NCBI GenBank assembly: GCA_029216955.1
Contig: JANAVB010031417.1
Location: 19,706,345-19,770,344, forward strand
Direction of reading: 5' to 3'
DNA length: 64,000 bases
DNA from: Iris pallida
Lineage: Eukaryota; Streptophyta; Magnoliopsida; Asparagales; Iridaceae
Within the stretch, counting starts at the first letter, position 1; the number at the start of each line of letters is the position of its first letter. The position numbers and the translations under genes were made by a program. Under the pieces are notes generated by a model, which searched no databases, had not been told where the DNA came from, and saw nothing but the letters and a program-made list of their open reading frames with translations. Shown here piece by piece: positions 32,873 through 42,688 of the stretch.

Positions 32873-35643
32873 TGCCAATTAATTATGCCAGGCGCGATAT
32901 AATAGAGCATTTTGACTGTTTGGTACAGCTGATCATTCTCATGCTTAAATGGATGGTTTTGAATCTTTTGATTCTAGAAAAATGTATGTAGATCCCTCGC
33001 GCGAGGCAGATTATGTGACGGACGTTGCACCGACTTTCAGTTGGTCCACATGGATGCAAGGATCCCTCTTGGCAACCAGAAATTATTCATTGGGTCAAGC
33101 CTCGTTAGCAATTCGGCAAACGGAAAAAATTCAGAACGGCAAAAGTACGAGTACAAATTGACACAATATAAGTAAAATACGGTCAAAAATTCGATCAAAA
33201 AATTCGTCTAACGAAAAACATTCGGATCAGATTTAATTCGTATTTAGTACGTTTCATATGAACCAATTCGGCACTAAAAATTCGGCATATATATAAGGCT
33301 CATCCACCTCTACTCCTTCATAAACAAGGATTCAGTGTAAGAATAAGAAGAGGTTGGATGATGAAAAACCGAAAGGTTTTTCTTTGATTGTTGCAAGCAA
33401 CATGTGCAAAGACTCTTGGGTTTCTTTTTTTGGTTACTGTGACACTTTTTCTTCTTTTCTTTGGATAATTTTTAAGAATTGTGCCAGTCTTAATATCTAA
33501 TAGCAGCAAGAGTCAAGAAAGTTCAGACTGTTGGTTTCTTGGTCACATTCTTTTTGACCAATTTTTTAAAAAATTCGTACGGTACGCATTTAAAACGCCA
33601 CAGATTTAAAATTCGCGTACAAATCCAAAATTTTCAAGTACGTAAGTATTATACGTTTATGTAAGATACGAAAAAATTCGCGTATAATACGCATTTTATT
33701 CGGGTGATTGCTAACAAGGGGGTCAAGCTCATCACGTGAGAGTCTTAAATTTTTTACCAATAATATCATGATATACAAAAAATATTTATATTTAAAGGAT
33801 GTCGTTATTGATAATTCTCGACATTCATCATTAATTTTTTATTATTCAAATTCAAATTATATTCCCATAAAACTGACATTACAGGCTAATATAAAATAAT
33901 ATTTTAGGAGTTCAAATAATAGTATCATATTTTGGCACAATATTATCACAATACCGATAGAAAGTCAAAACTTACCTAACAAGTCTGTACCACTGAATCG
34001 TTTATCCAAGTGGGGAGCGAAATGGGACGAAGGATTGCACAGACATTGCTTTCATTCCATCTGTTTCAAATGGATTCTTTTGGTTCTGTGCAAAGTTGAT
34101 TGCGTGTCATTCTCAATGATGATTAGTATGCTGATGTTTATAAAGTAATTCAACTGTACTTAAATTCTACAGTGTTGGTTTTTGTTGTAGATTTTTTTTC
34201 GTGTAGACTGCTTTTTTTTTTTTTTTTTCTTAACCAGCACGTGCGGATTCAGTTAAATCGTGTGTCTTTCTGCACACAATTTTTAGTCGGTCGTCATGTC
34301 GCTTCAGATTCTTCATGCGGATTTTGTCCGTACTGACTTTTTCATCATCACCCCACACGTACGTCTCGCGCACTCCACGCGCTCCAGAGCCTCATGGGAC
34401 GGCCGACGTCTTTCGACACCAGTAACTCAACGTCTCGCTTCGCCCCCGACGTCGGAAACGTCCTCGACGTCTTCACGACGTCTACGACAGCCGTTGCCGT
34501 CCAGCTACGACGTAATCACTACTCTCTTGGATACAAGTCAAGCTACTTAGGAAATTTTGACAACGATTAAAACTGCTAGAATTAGTGCAACAATTTTTTT
34601 TAAGTGTTATTTTCTACGGCTTGACAAATGTGAACAAAATTGCTAGGAGAATAATCTAATGGAATGATTTGATAATAGCTGAAGCCAGGTAGCAGAATTA
34701 ATAAACTATTGGAAATCAATGCTAACCGAGTTAGCAAAATGACATGTTGAGTAATGAAGATCGTCATTATTCAAAACAATGTTCGCTAAACTCCTGTGCT
34801 AGCTCCGCGTACAAAGAGCACAAACATGTCATCGTGTCCGACTTGAACATACAAAGTACAAAGTGTGTCATTAAAGTGTCACTTTATGTTCTTCATCCAT
34901 GTCCGAATCTGAGCTGGCCCCCCTTTCCAAAGAAATTTTTCCATAAAAATGGTGACAAAACAAATATTTGTGTATAATTGATCTTTATCCACTAGAATTT
35001 TTTCTCACCATAATAACCACTCGAGCTAACACACCTCATATCTACAAGACAATAAATAATAACTTAAATATTTAAATACACATTTGAGATTTATCTAAAT
35101 GTTGGGAACATGTCATTAATGATCAAATATAAATAAATCCCAACTGTTTTCGTGTGGACGAAGCAATATAATTTAAAGTACGTTACTTTTAAGTTGGCAT
35201 CATAGCGACCCAAATTTAGTCTGTTGCGTGCATTTTATTCAGAAGTTACATAAACAAGTATACTGTTTTATGAATCTAGTTCTCAATCAATGTCCGTAGG
35301 CTGTGACCTAGTGGTAGCAACGGAAGCTTCGATGCAGAAGACTCTTTATTGAATATTTTCTTAATATTTGTCAAGTTGAAGAAAAGAACACTTCAAAAAA
35401 GAAGTTCTCAATCAATAAAATGAATCTTTAATGAGCAAAATCTGTTAAATTTGTAATATAAATAAATAAATACGGTAACTCTCATATGTTTTATGAGTAT
35501 TACATCGACTGACGATCTCTCTCCTATATAAATTTTATAAAACATAGTGATAGTCAGTGTTATAAGCTTATACATAAAATATAAACTATATGAGTGGTCC
35601 GTGTAATTAGTTTCAAAGTAAAACAGTTTATGTAAAACACAAG

Positions 35644-35647
<4 letters not shown>
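32873..35647. other. Non-coding; AATTCG-rich pieces and a short GACGTC-rich block
   Basis: 33120-33290 and 33560-33700 are rich in AATTCG and GTACG words of unknown origin. At 34340-34530 a GC-rich block repeats GACGTC/ACGTC words. One of its frames (beginning TSFDTSNSTSRF) has a coding look but no recognisable family and no continuation. Nothing else supports a gene here. Confidence 0.35.

Positions 35648-35719
<72 letters not shown>
35648..35719. repeat. (AT)n microsatellite
   Basis: About 36 AT units. Confidence 0.95.
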
Positions 35720-35794
35720 TCTAGAAATTTGGCACGTTAATAGAAACTTCAAATCTATTTGATAAGAGGTTCATGTAAAATAAAGTTACAACCA

Positions 35795-36810
35795 GTATTT
35801 TAAAAACCAGATCATAGATCGATCCGTACAAGACACTGGATCAGGTCAAACTGGTTCAACCATTAGGTTAACCTAGGTGATCCAATTTTATTTTCTTCCG
35901 GACACTGATTTTGATCAAAAAAAATATTTATTTATAGCCGGTTTTCGAAAAATTAGTGGATCAACGTTGATCATCCGTTCCGAAAAAGCTACCGGTTGAA
36001 GCAGCAGGTCTGGTCCAATTTTTAAAACATGGCTTACAACACACGTTACTACAACTTTAAATTATATCTATATTGCAATTTTAAATGTAAAAACAATTTA
36101 CATAAAGTTTTATGGTACAACTACAACCGTCCAAATATTCGAGTGTTAATTTGTTGCACCACAATACACACAAACGAACTCAGTAGCTATACAACATGGA
36201 AACAATCAGGTCCGTGGATAATATATTTCACTCATAATTGGAACACAGAAACCGCAAGAATTAGTCAATTATTTGTCGACAATGACCATATTATTATCAT
36301 AAGTTCAATAATTAATGGCACTAGGTCCGACAATTAAGGAAGTTTATCAATCTCTTTTGTTGACCTTATGGTGCACCTTAGCTATGATTTTATTTCCATG
36401 CATGAAACTAAAAAAGAGATGCACTTGCTTAACTAACCAAAATTATATGTCAAGAAATTTGACAACTAAAATTCTCCCACCATGTTTTTACCAATGTTTT
36501 AAAAATCGAACTGAAAATCAATCCGATCATGATACTGGATTGGATCAAACCGGTCCAACAAGTTAATCCGGTTGAACCAAATATATAAGTTTACAATCTT
36601 ATATTGAATATATTATATAATACACAACTGCATATATACTATTTAGAAATTATGAATGTTTACCCTAGTATAATTAGTTAAGAATCAAGCATATTAACTA
36701 AAATTGTATGTAAAGTCCAAAAGAAAAGTTAGCATTAAATCGGTTTAAAATTTAACTGGATTAGACGGATCGGTGGTATGAATTGTCGGTCGATCGGATT
36801 AACCAATTTT
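35795..36810. repeat. Two degenerate copies of a TTTTAAAAA...CCGGTCCAA repeat
   Basis: 35795-36030 and 36487-36815 both open with a TTTTAAAAA-type box. They then read GATC.ATACTGGAT..GATCAAAC(T/C)GGT-like sequence and later repeat (GGTC/CGGAT)..AATTTTT. They look like copies of one dispersed repeat. The class was not determined. Confidence 0.4.
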
Positions 36811-36847
36811 TTGAAAAAAAAAAGAGAGCAATGAATTGATATTAAAT

Positions 36848-37200
36848 TACGGCTGTATTTGATTGGGCTTTTTTTTCATGGAAAATATTTTCATCACAAA
36901 TTTTCCACCAATTGTAGTGCTTGATAGCTTATATTTTCCATGGAATTATTTTCCCAAAAACTATCATTTTTCATATTTTCATCTAAAATGGTGGAAAATA
37001 AAACTTGTCCAACCCATAAGAAAATATCATTTCTCATGAAAAATAACTATTTTCCATGGAAAATAATGGCAATCAAACACAAATTAAAATTTTCATGATT
37101 TTTTTTTAAAATTTCATTAAATTTTTTTCCTAAAAAAATAATTCCATGGAATTAATTTATTTTTCACATATTTTCCACCTGGCAATCAAACGCACCCGAC
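36848..37200. mobile_element. MITE-like element rich in TTTTCCA/TGGAAAA
   Basis: Left end GCTGTATTTGATTGGGC; right end GGCAATCAAACGCACC, imperfectly inverted. The interior contains many TTTTCCATGGAAAAT-like palindromes. Non-coding. Confidence 0.5.
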
Positions 37201-37803
37201 AATGAAAAAAATATTGATTCACGAATTAACGGATTCAACTTGACATTCCGATAACCCTGTTATATAAGTACTATGGACGTTGCTACATGGACCGTATTTT
37301 TGGTCCGCAGTCCACGTGACAGTCTTTCATTGACAGATCTACCTGCAGTGGTCCCCATATTCCACGGGCATGTGTAGAAACTGCGGGCCATTTATGATTT
37401 CCTAAGGTTTTTTTTAGGGGCACCTCCACTTCTACTAGGGGACAACCCAAATTTTTTTTAAAAAAATTACAAGTTTGCCAATGGTTTTTTTTACTAGGGG
37501 GCAGCCCAAAAATCACTATAAAAGCCAATTTGATTTTATTTCATCTCTCTCTTTCTTCCTCTACTACTTCTCTTCCTCCACACTTTTTTTCTCCTCCTCA
37601 TATAAACCTATAATTAACCTAACCTAGGTGAAATTGTCCCCCAACCTAAAATTGTTGAAGATTTTTGGTAGAATACAGTGTCAATCATTTCTCCCATTTA
37701 TTTGTAAGTCGTCGAATTTATTTTTGTGTAATATTTTAAGTTTTAACCTAAATTTTACATATAAAAGTTGAATTTTGTGTTTAATATAGAAAGAAATAGA
37801 AAA

Positions 37804-37886
37804 TGGAACAACCCGGACCATCAAATGCTGGATACTCTCCTCCCACAACGTCCGAAGAACACTTTGACGCATCGAAAACCCTCGTG
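37804..37886 (+). pseudogene. First exon remnant of the MULE transposase-type gene
   Basis: ATG 37804 starts MEQPGPSNAGYSP.., followed by EEHFDASKTLV up to a GTAACT donor-like site. Position and composition fit the N-terminal exon preceding the domain at 38388, but the exact splice to that exon could not be made in frame. The gene is therefore either rearranged or spliced elsewhere. Confidence 0.4.
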
Positions 37887-37926
37887 GTAACTACACTTGA
37901 ACTTTACTTCGGGTGAAAAATTGGAC

Positions 37927-38074
37927 TTTAACACAGAGGACTGCCACAAATGTGGCAGTCCCTCACATATATAGGACTGCCAGAGATGTGGCAGTCCTAT
38001 ATATGTGAGGGACTGCCACATTTGTGGCAGTCCTCTGTATGTGAGAGACTGCCACATCTGTGGCAGTCCTCTGT
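37927..38074. repeat. Palindrome array 1: GGACTGCCAC...GTGGCAGTCC
   Basis: Four tandem hairpin units, each with the half-site GGACTGCCA and its complement around a short loop. They are joined by TCACATATATA/TATATGTGAGG linkers that are themselves complementary, so larger cruciforms can form. The array lies between the two coding remnants. Confidence 0.9.
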
Positions 38075-38387
38075 GTCCAAGTCATTTCTTCTTTTAAGCA
38101 GCCTGCCTTACCAACTTATCACCAATATTTTTAACATGATCCTCTAGCTAACTCTATAAATAATAATATGAGTATCATTTTCCATTCACTTAAGTGGAGA
38201 AATGAAGACATATCACATAAAGAGTAAATACAGAACCATATTTTAACAGTAAAAAAATATATAGGGGTCAATCGTATCACGTCTTGTCCAGATATATATA
38301 TATATATAACCCAAATATGAACATTGATCCAAATACTGATGTTACTTTCTTCCTCTACTACTTCTCTCTCTTTCGTTTCAATCAAGC

Positions 38388-38717
38388 GACGATGCGGTAC
38401 AATGGTGTCGAGAAGTTGGACGGGAAAACAAGTTGGTTCTAGTGATATCCAGATCGGCCCGAAATCGCCCGGGACGACACAATGTGATGGTTAGCTGTGA
38501 AAGAGGTGGTGTGTTCAGATCGCACAAGAAAGACACAGTTATCCAAAATAAAGTTCCAAGAAAGAAAGCTGGCACGAGGAAATGTGGTTGTCCATTCACG
38601 ATCCAGATTAGAAAAGAAGAAGAAGGGAAGTGGTCAGTACAAGTAAGAATGGAACCCACAATCATGAGATTGCCGAGAGACTTACCTGCTGACCACTGTG
38701 ACGTCGAAATCGACTGA
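38388..38717 (+). pseudogene. FAR1/MULE transposase N-terminal DNA-binding domain remnant
   Basis: The frame reads DDAVQWCREVGRENKLVLVI, then HNVMVSCERGGVFRSHKK, RKCGCPF and GKWSVQV. This is the WRKY-GCM1-type zinc-binding domain found at the N-terminus of plant MULE transposases and FAR1/FHY3 proteins. The Cys ligands (SCERGG, KCGC) are present. The HNH-type histidine pair that normally follows is replaced by MEPTIMRL, and the frame stops soon after. No MULE catalytic (DDE) or SWIM domain follows, so this is a broken or internally deleted transposase. The ATG at 38433 is internal to the domain; the true start lay upstream. Confidence 0.7.
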
Positions 38718-38942
38718 GTATCAATGTGTTATATGGAGGACCACTTTTGTATACAATTTGGCATTTTGGTTATAGAGGACCACTTTTGTATACATTAAAC
38801 TATGAAATATGAAGTCCAATATATGTTTCTTACTTTTATCCATGTGTTATATGTCTTTTATCTGGGTGTTATACATGTGTTTTATTTGGGTGTTATACAT
38901 GTGTGTCATACATGTGTGTTACTTTTATCCAGGTGTTGTCTT

Positions 38943-39302
38943 TTCTAGGACTGCCACACCCAGGGCAGTCCTTCACATGTGCTGGACTGCCCTGTGTGTG
39001 GCAGTCCTTGCTAAAATGTTCTGTGATTTGATCACAGAACAATTCATCTAGGACTGCCACACACAGGGCAGTCCTTCACATGTGTTGGACTGCCCTGTGT
39101 GAGGGCAGTCCTTGCTAAAATGTTATGTGATTTGATCACAGAACAATTCATCTAGGACTGCCACACACAGGACAGTCCAACACATGTGAAGGATTGCCCT
39201 GTGTGTGGCAGTCCTAGATGAAATGTTCTGTGAATTAGGACTGCCACCCCCCTGGCAGTCCTACATTGAATTAGGACTGTCAGGGAGCTGGCAGTCCTAA
39301 TT
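38943..39302. repeat. Palindrome array 2: GGACTGCCACAC..GGGCAGTCC with TGATTTGATCACAG hairpins
   Basis: A run of hairpins with GGACTGCC / GGCAGTCC half-sites in changing loops, spaced by CTTCACATGTG pieces and a second palindrome TTCTGTGATTTGATCACAGAA that occurs twice. The half-site is the same as in array 1. Confidence 0.9.
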
Positions 39303-39321
39303 GAAACTTGTTGTTATATAA

Positions 39322-39752
39322 ATGGCCATTCTCCTGTGTTTTAACACGGAGAATGGACATTCTCCGTCTTAATTTACACGGAGAATGGTCATTCCAGTGT
39401 TAAAATGCAGGAGAATGACCATTCTCCGTGTTAATTTACACGGAGAATGGCCATTCTCTGTGTTTCTAACACGGAGAATGGCATTCTCCGTGTAAATTAA
39501 CACGGAGAATGGCCATTCTCCGTGTCCGTGCTAAATTACACGGAGAATGGCCATTCTCCGTGCTAAATTACACAGAGAATAAATTAAGACGGAGAATGGT
39601 CATTCTCCTGCATTTTAACACTGGAATGACCATTCTCCGTGTAAATTAAGACGGAGAATGACGGAGAATGTCCATTCTCCGTGTTAAAAACACGGAGAAT
39701 GCCATTCTCCGTGTTAATTTACACGGAGAATGATCATTCTCCTGCATTTTAT
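39322..39752. repeat. Palindrome array 3: CACGGAGAATGG / CCATTCTCCGTG
   Basis: In 430 bp I count twelve exact GGAGAATG and eleven exact CATTCTCC octamers, mostly alternating so that neighbours form near-perfect 24-bp palindromes. The spacers (TTAATTTA, TAAATTAA, GTTTTAAC) are also complementary to each other, so nested hairpins are possible. No coding capacity. Confidence 0.95.
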
Positions 39753-40226
39753 GGTCAGTTGAAACTTTGGAGGGCCATAACTTTTGACTGGAAGGTCAAA
39801 ACGAGGTCCCGTTTGTCCCAAAACGAGCGTATCTTCGAGGAGGCTGAAAGTAACCGCTTCACCGTTAGACGGCCTTCCGAAATTTTAGAATCGCAAAAAA
39901 ATGATGTTTGGACCCCCGTTTTAGCAGTTTTGTCGAATGTGGGAGTGTTCTTGAAAGAAATTTGGTGGAGGAATTAGGATTAGAGTGGTGGAGGAGAATT
40001 TTCTAGGGTTTAGGGAGAGGGAGAGAGAGCTCTTCTTCTTTTTCTCTTTTGGAGGAGAGAGAGGAAATGATGAAATGAATAGGAAATTTGAGTTTGGGGG
40101 GTTGGGCTGCCCCCTAGTAAAATTTGGGCTGCCCCCTAGTAGAATCTCCACCAAATGGGCTGCCCTCTAAGTAAGGACTGCCCCTTAGTAAATGTGGAGG
40201 TGCCCCTAAAAAAAACCTTTCCTAAG

Positions 40227-40995
40227 TACTATACATGCACCAAACTCTTAGGCATGTGTTTGATCCAACTTGATACACAATTTATTCTGACATGCACATC
40301 AACGTTCTACACAACGTTTTGTCACTATCAAACCAAGATGCAGAAAGATTTGGAGGAGAACAGTGGCTTTGTTTCTTCTTCCACTTGTTGTGGAAAAAGC
40401 TCATACATAGCTTCTCGAGTTCACTGATCAAGGCCACTTACAGACAAATAACCATATTCCACAGGCATGTGGCGTGATTAATTGCTAGGTTGTGAACGTC
40501 GCTGTGCTTGCTCGTGTGTCAAACTGCTTCGATTTCTGAACCTCTCCGTACAATGCATAATATTGCAAGGGTTAAACGTTGCTTTTGTTTTTAGGGTTTT
40601 TAGTAGGTCACAATTTTTGGCGACAACTGTTAGCAATCCAGACCAGACCATCAAGGAGGTTTGGAGGTTGCTTAGTTCCAACAACAGAAGTGTACTTCAA
40701 TTTTATGCCAATAAACCTTAGTCCAATGGTTAAGAGGGAGACATCCTCCGGAGGTTGCTAATTCGAACAACGAGAGTGTACTACAATCATGTTCGCTGGT
40801 GACAAATTTATAACCTATGTTCTAAATCACGCGTCCTTGGAATGATCGAACATGTCTTAATTTTTAATATTGTGTTATACAAGTTAATTTTCTCCAAAAG
40901 AAAGTTAAATGGTATTTCCGTTGTTCATACCCGCAACTTCATTGGGAGTGTAGTGACGGAGTTAGCATTTAAAATTAAGAGGAACTAAACATTAG
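40227..40995. other. Non-coding, nothing recognised
   Basis: Flank of the MULE. The 60-90-residue ORFs lack recognisable domains. Confidence 0.4.
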
Positions 40996-41003
40996 ATATA
41001 GAC

Positions 41004-41122
41004 CCCGTTTGGTTTACTGTAATGTAATCGTAATCGTAATGTAATCAAATGAAAAAAATTTATTTTTTTCATTTGATTACATTACGATTACGATTACATT
41101 ACAGTGTACCAAACGAGGCTAT
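41004..41122. mobile_element. Short hairpin MITE of about 119 bp
   Basis: CCCCGTTTGGTTTACTGTAA on the left; TTACAGTGTACCAAACGAGG on the right. The arms are nearly perfect inverted repeats of about 50 bp made of TAATGTAATCGTAATCG and its complement, meeting at AAAAAAATTTATTTTTTT. Confidence 0.7.
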
Positions 41123-41704
41123 AGTTTTAACGAAAATAGAACACCAACATAGCACCGCAACGTACTACCTTAAGTATTATTTTTAAAAAAAAAATATATA
41201 TTTATAGTTTAATTGTTACATATATCATATTCAAACAAGAAAATAAAATATAACTAAAAAAATTATTTTATTTTAATTAAAATTTTGGTCCCCGCCAGAT
41301 CCGACCCATATATGCCTTGTTGTATCTCCGCCTCTGATATCATATCTAACATAGATATAGGTCCTCCAATGACTCCAAACCCGTGAGTTGCGGTCACCTT
41401 TTTTGCTTCATATATTTTGGTTTTTAGTGACACATTGACATATTATCATGAGAGTGATAAGAATCAAAGTATAGCCATTCATTCATAGAACTCGTAGCCT
41501 TCGTTTGTTATCATGAACACATCACATGTACGTGCGAGAGCTTCGCCGCATGTCTCTCCCTAGCCCAGCTAATGTGTGGGCCAGAAACTAAAGGGTACCA
41601 TACTTCTCATTGTCAACGAAACATTTGGAACAAATGTTTTTCGCGGAACAATAATGTACACTCACTCTGTTAGAAATTCATGTATATCATATTTTTATTA
41701 CTAA
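41123..41704. other. Non-coding, nothing recognised
   Basis: Intergenic sequence without frames or clear repeat borders. Confidence 0.4.
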
Positions 41705-41783
41705 TTTTATGTGCCACCGGGAATCGATCTCCTGATCACTCGGACCGCATGTCTCACTACTACCACTAGACTAGAGGGTCATT

Positions 41784-41786
<3 letters not shown>
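41705..41786 (-). mobile_element. tRNA-derived SINE-like repeat, copy 1
   Basis: On the minus strand it contains box A-like TAGTCTAGTGG followed about 45 bases later by box B-like GATCGATTCC, the internal Pol III promoter pattern of tRNA genes. It does not fold as a functional tRNA gene by eye. It abuts an (AT)n tract. Confidence 0.55.

Positions 41787-41870
<84 letters not shown>
41787..41870. repeat. (AT)n microsatellite
   Basis: About 42 AT units between two SINE-like repeats. Confidence 0.95.
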
Positions 41871-41873
<3 letters not shown>

Positions 41874-42035
41874 AAGCAATGGTTACTTGTGGCGAACTAA
41901 CCTTCACTGAGGCATATATATATATTTGAAGCAATGGGTACTTGTGGCGAACTAACCTTCACTGAGGCTCGAACTCCCGACCACTTAGGCCGCATGCATC
42001 TCTCTCAACCACTAGGCGCTAGAGGTCATTTGCTT
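41871..42035 (-). mobile_element. tRNA-derived SINE-like repeat, copy 2, with duplicated tail
   Basis: The minus strand has box A-like CCTAGTGGTTGAG and box B-like GAGTTCGAGCCTC, then a tail CAGTGAAGGTTAGTTCGCC..CATTGCTTCAA ending in (AT)n. The tail is present twice (41871-41913 and 41924-41967), separated by a short AT run. A fragment of the same tail lies at 13794-13836. Confidence 0.6.
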
Positions 42036-42071
42036 ATATATATATATATATAAGCAAATTATCCATTACTT

Positions 42072-42111
<40 letters not shown>

Positions 42112-42131
42112 AAATTTGCTATAGGGTAATC

Positions 42132-42166
<35 letters not shown>
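42036..42166. repeat. (AT)n tracts and a (GA)n microsatellite
   Basis: AT runs at about 42036-42052 and 42075-42109. The first is flanked by complementary AAGCAAAT/ATTTGCTT words. A GA run of about 16 units lies at 42134-42166. Confidence 0.9.
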
Positions 42167-42170
<4 letters not shown>

Positions 42171-42280
42171 GAAATAGTGTACAAGAGGGAGGAAAAAAAA
42201 ACTTCAGAAACTTCATATTTGCTCCATAAACTTCAGATCCAATGCTTATTCATATTTCTAGGTTTCTATTTTTAATTATG

Positions 42281-42688
42281 CTACTTGGATCCCAAAATAT
42301 TTGGATGATGCCATCTTCCATTATGTGACATCTGACATGGCAGCTGATATAACATCTGACATAACAAATTTTAATCAAAAAAATTAATTATCCAATTTTT
42401 TTAATGTTAATATTAATATCAATGTTAGTGTTAGTGTTAATGTTAATGTTAATGTTAATGTTAATGTTAATATTAATTTTGATGTTAATATTAATTTTAA
42501 TGTTAAGGTTAATCTTAATGATAATTATCATGTTAATTTAATGTTAATATTAATATTAATTTAATATTAATTTTTTATTTTAATATTAATTTTTATGTTA
42601 AATTTTGTCATATCAGTTGTCGTGTTAGCAACCATGTCATGTCACATAATGGAAGATAGCATCACCCAAATATTTTGGGAGCAAAATA
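42281..42688. mobile_element. TIR element with a TTAATG core, second copy of the bHLH intron 1 family
   Basis: Left end CTACTTGGATCCCAAAATAT; right end ATATTTTGGGAGCAAAATAG. The adjoining 45 bp (ATGCCATCTTCCATTATGTG and complement) match 19902-20262. The core (about 42400-42600) is a TTAATG/TTAATA array, longer than in the other copy. Confidence 0.8.

Larger units (their letters stand above)
37407..40217 (+). mobile_element. Mutator-like element (MULE), 2.8 kb, with internal palindrome arrays
   Basis: Left end GTTTTTTTTAGGGGCACCTC; the right end is its reverse complement (GAGGTGCCCCTAAAAAAAAC plus one C). TTTCCTAAG is duplicated at 37398-37406 and 40218-40226, a 9-bp duplication as expected for Mutator-like elements (8 bp if the TIR starts with GG). 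Next to the TIRs, GGGCTGCCCC.TAGTA-type motifs are repeated, four times near 40085-40195 and twice in variant form near 37435 and 37495. The element carries two coding remnants of a MULE transposase gene (37804-37886 and 38388-38717) and three palindrome arrays, but no catalytic transposase domain. Confidence 0.8.

Noticed and set aside
37821..38147. CGLPHLWQS-type repeat ORFs on both strands
   Set aside because: Translations of the palindrome array; the same peptide on both strands shows that it is the repeat.
37927..39752. Possible CRISPR-like repeat array
   Set aside because: The units are palindromes with degenerate, complementary spacers inside a plant transposon; there is no regular repeat-spacer pattern and no cas gene.
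39681..39977. 98-residue plus-strand ORF at the right end of the MULE
   Set aside because: Begins inside palindrome array 3 and continues into MULE terminal sequence; no domain.
41705..42030. Possible tRNA genes from box A/B motifs
   Set aside because: No complete cloverleaf with acceptor stem could be drawn by eye; tRNA-derived SINEs fit better.
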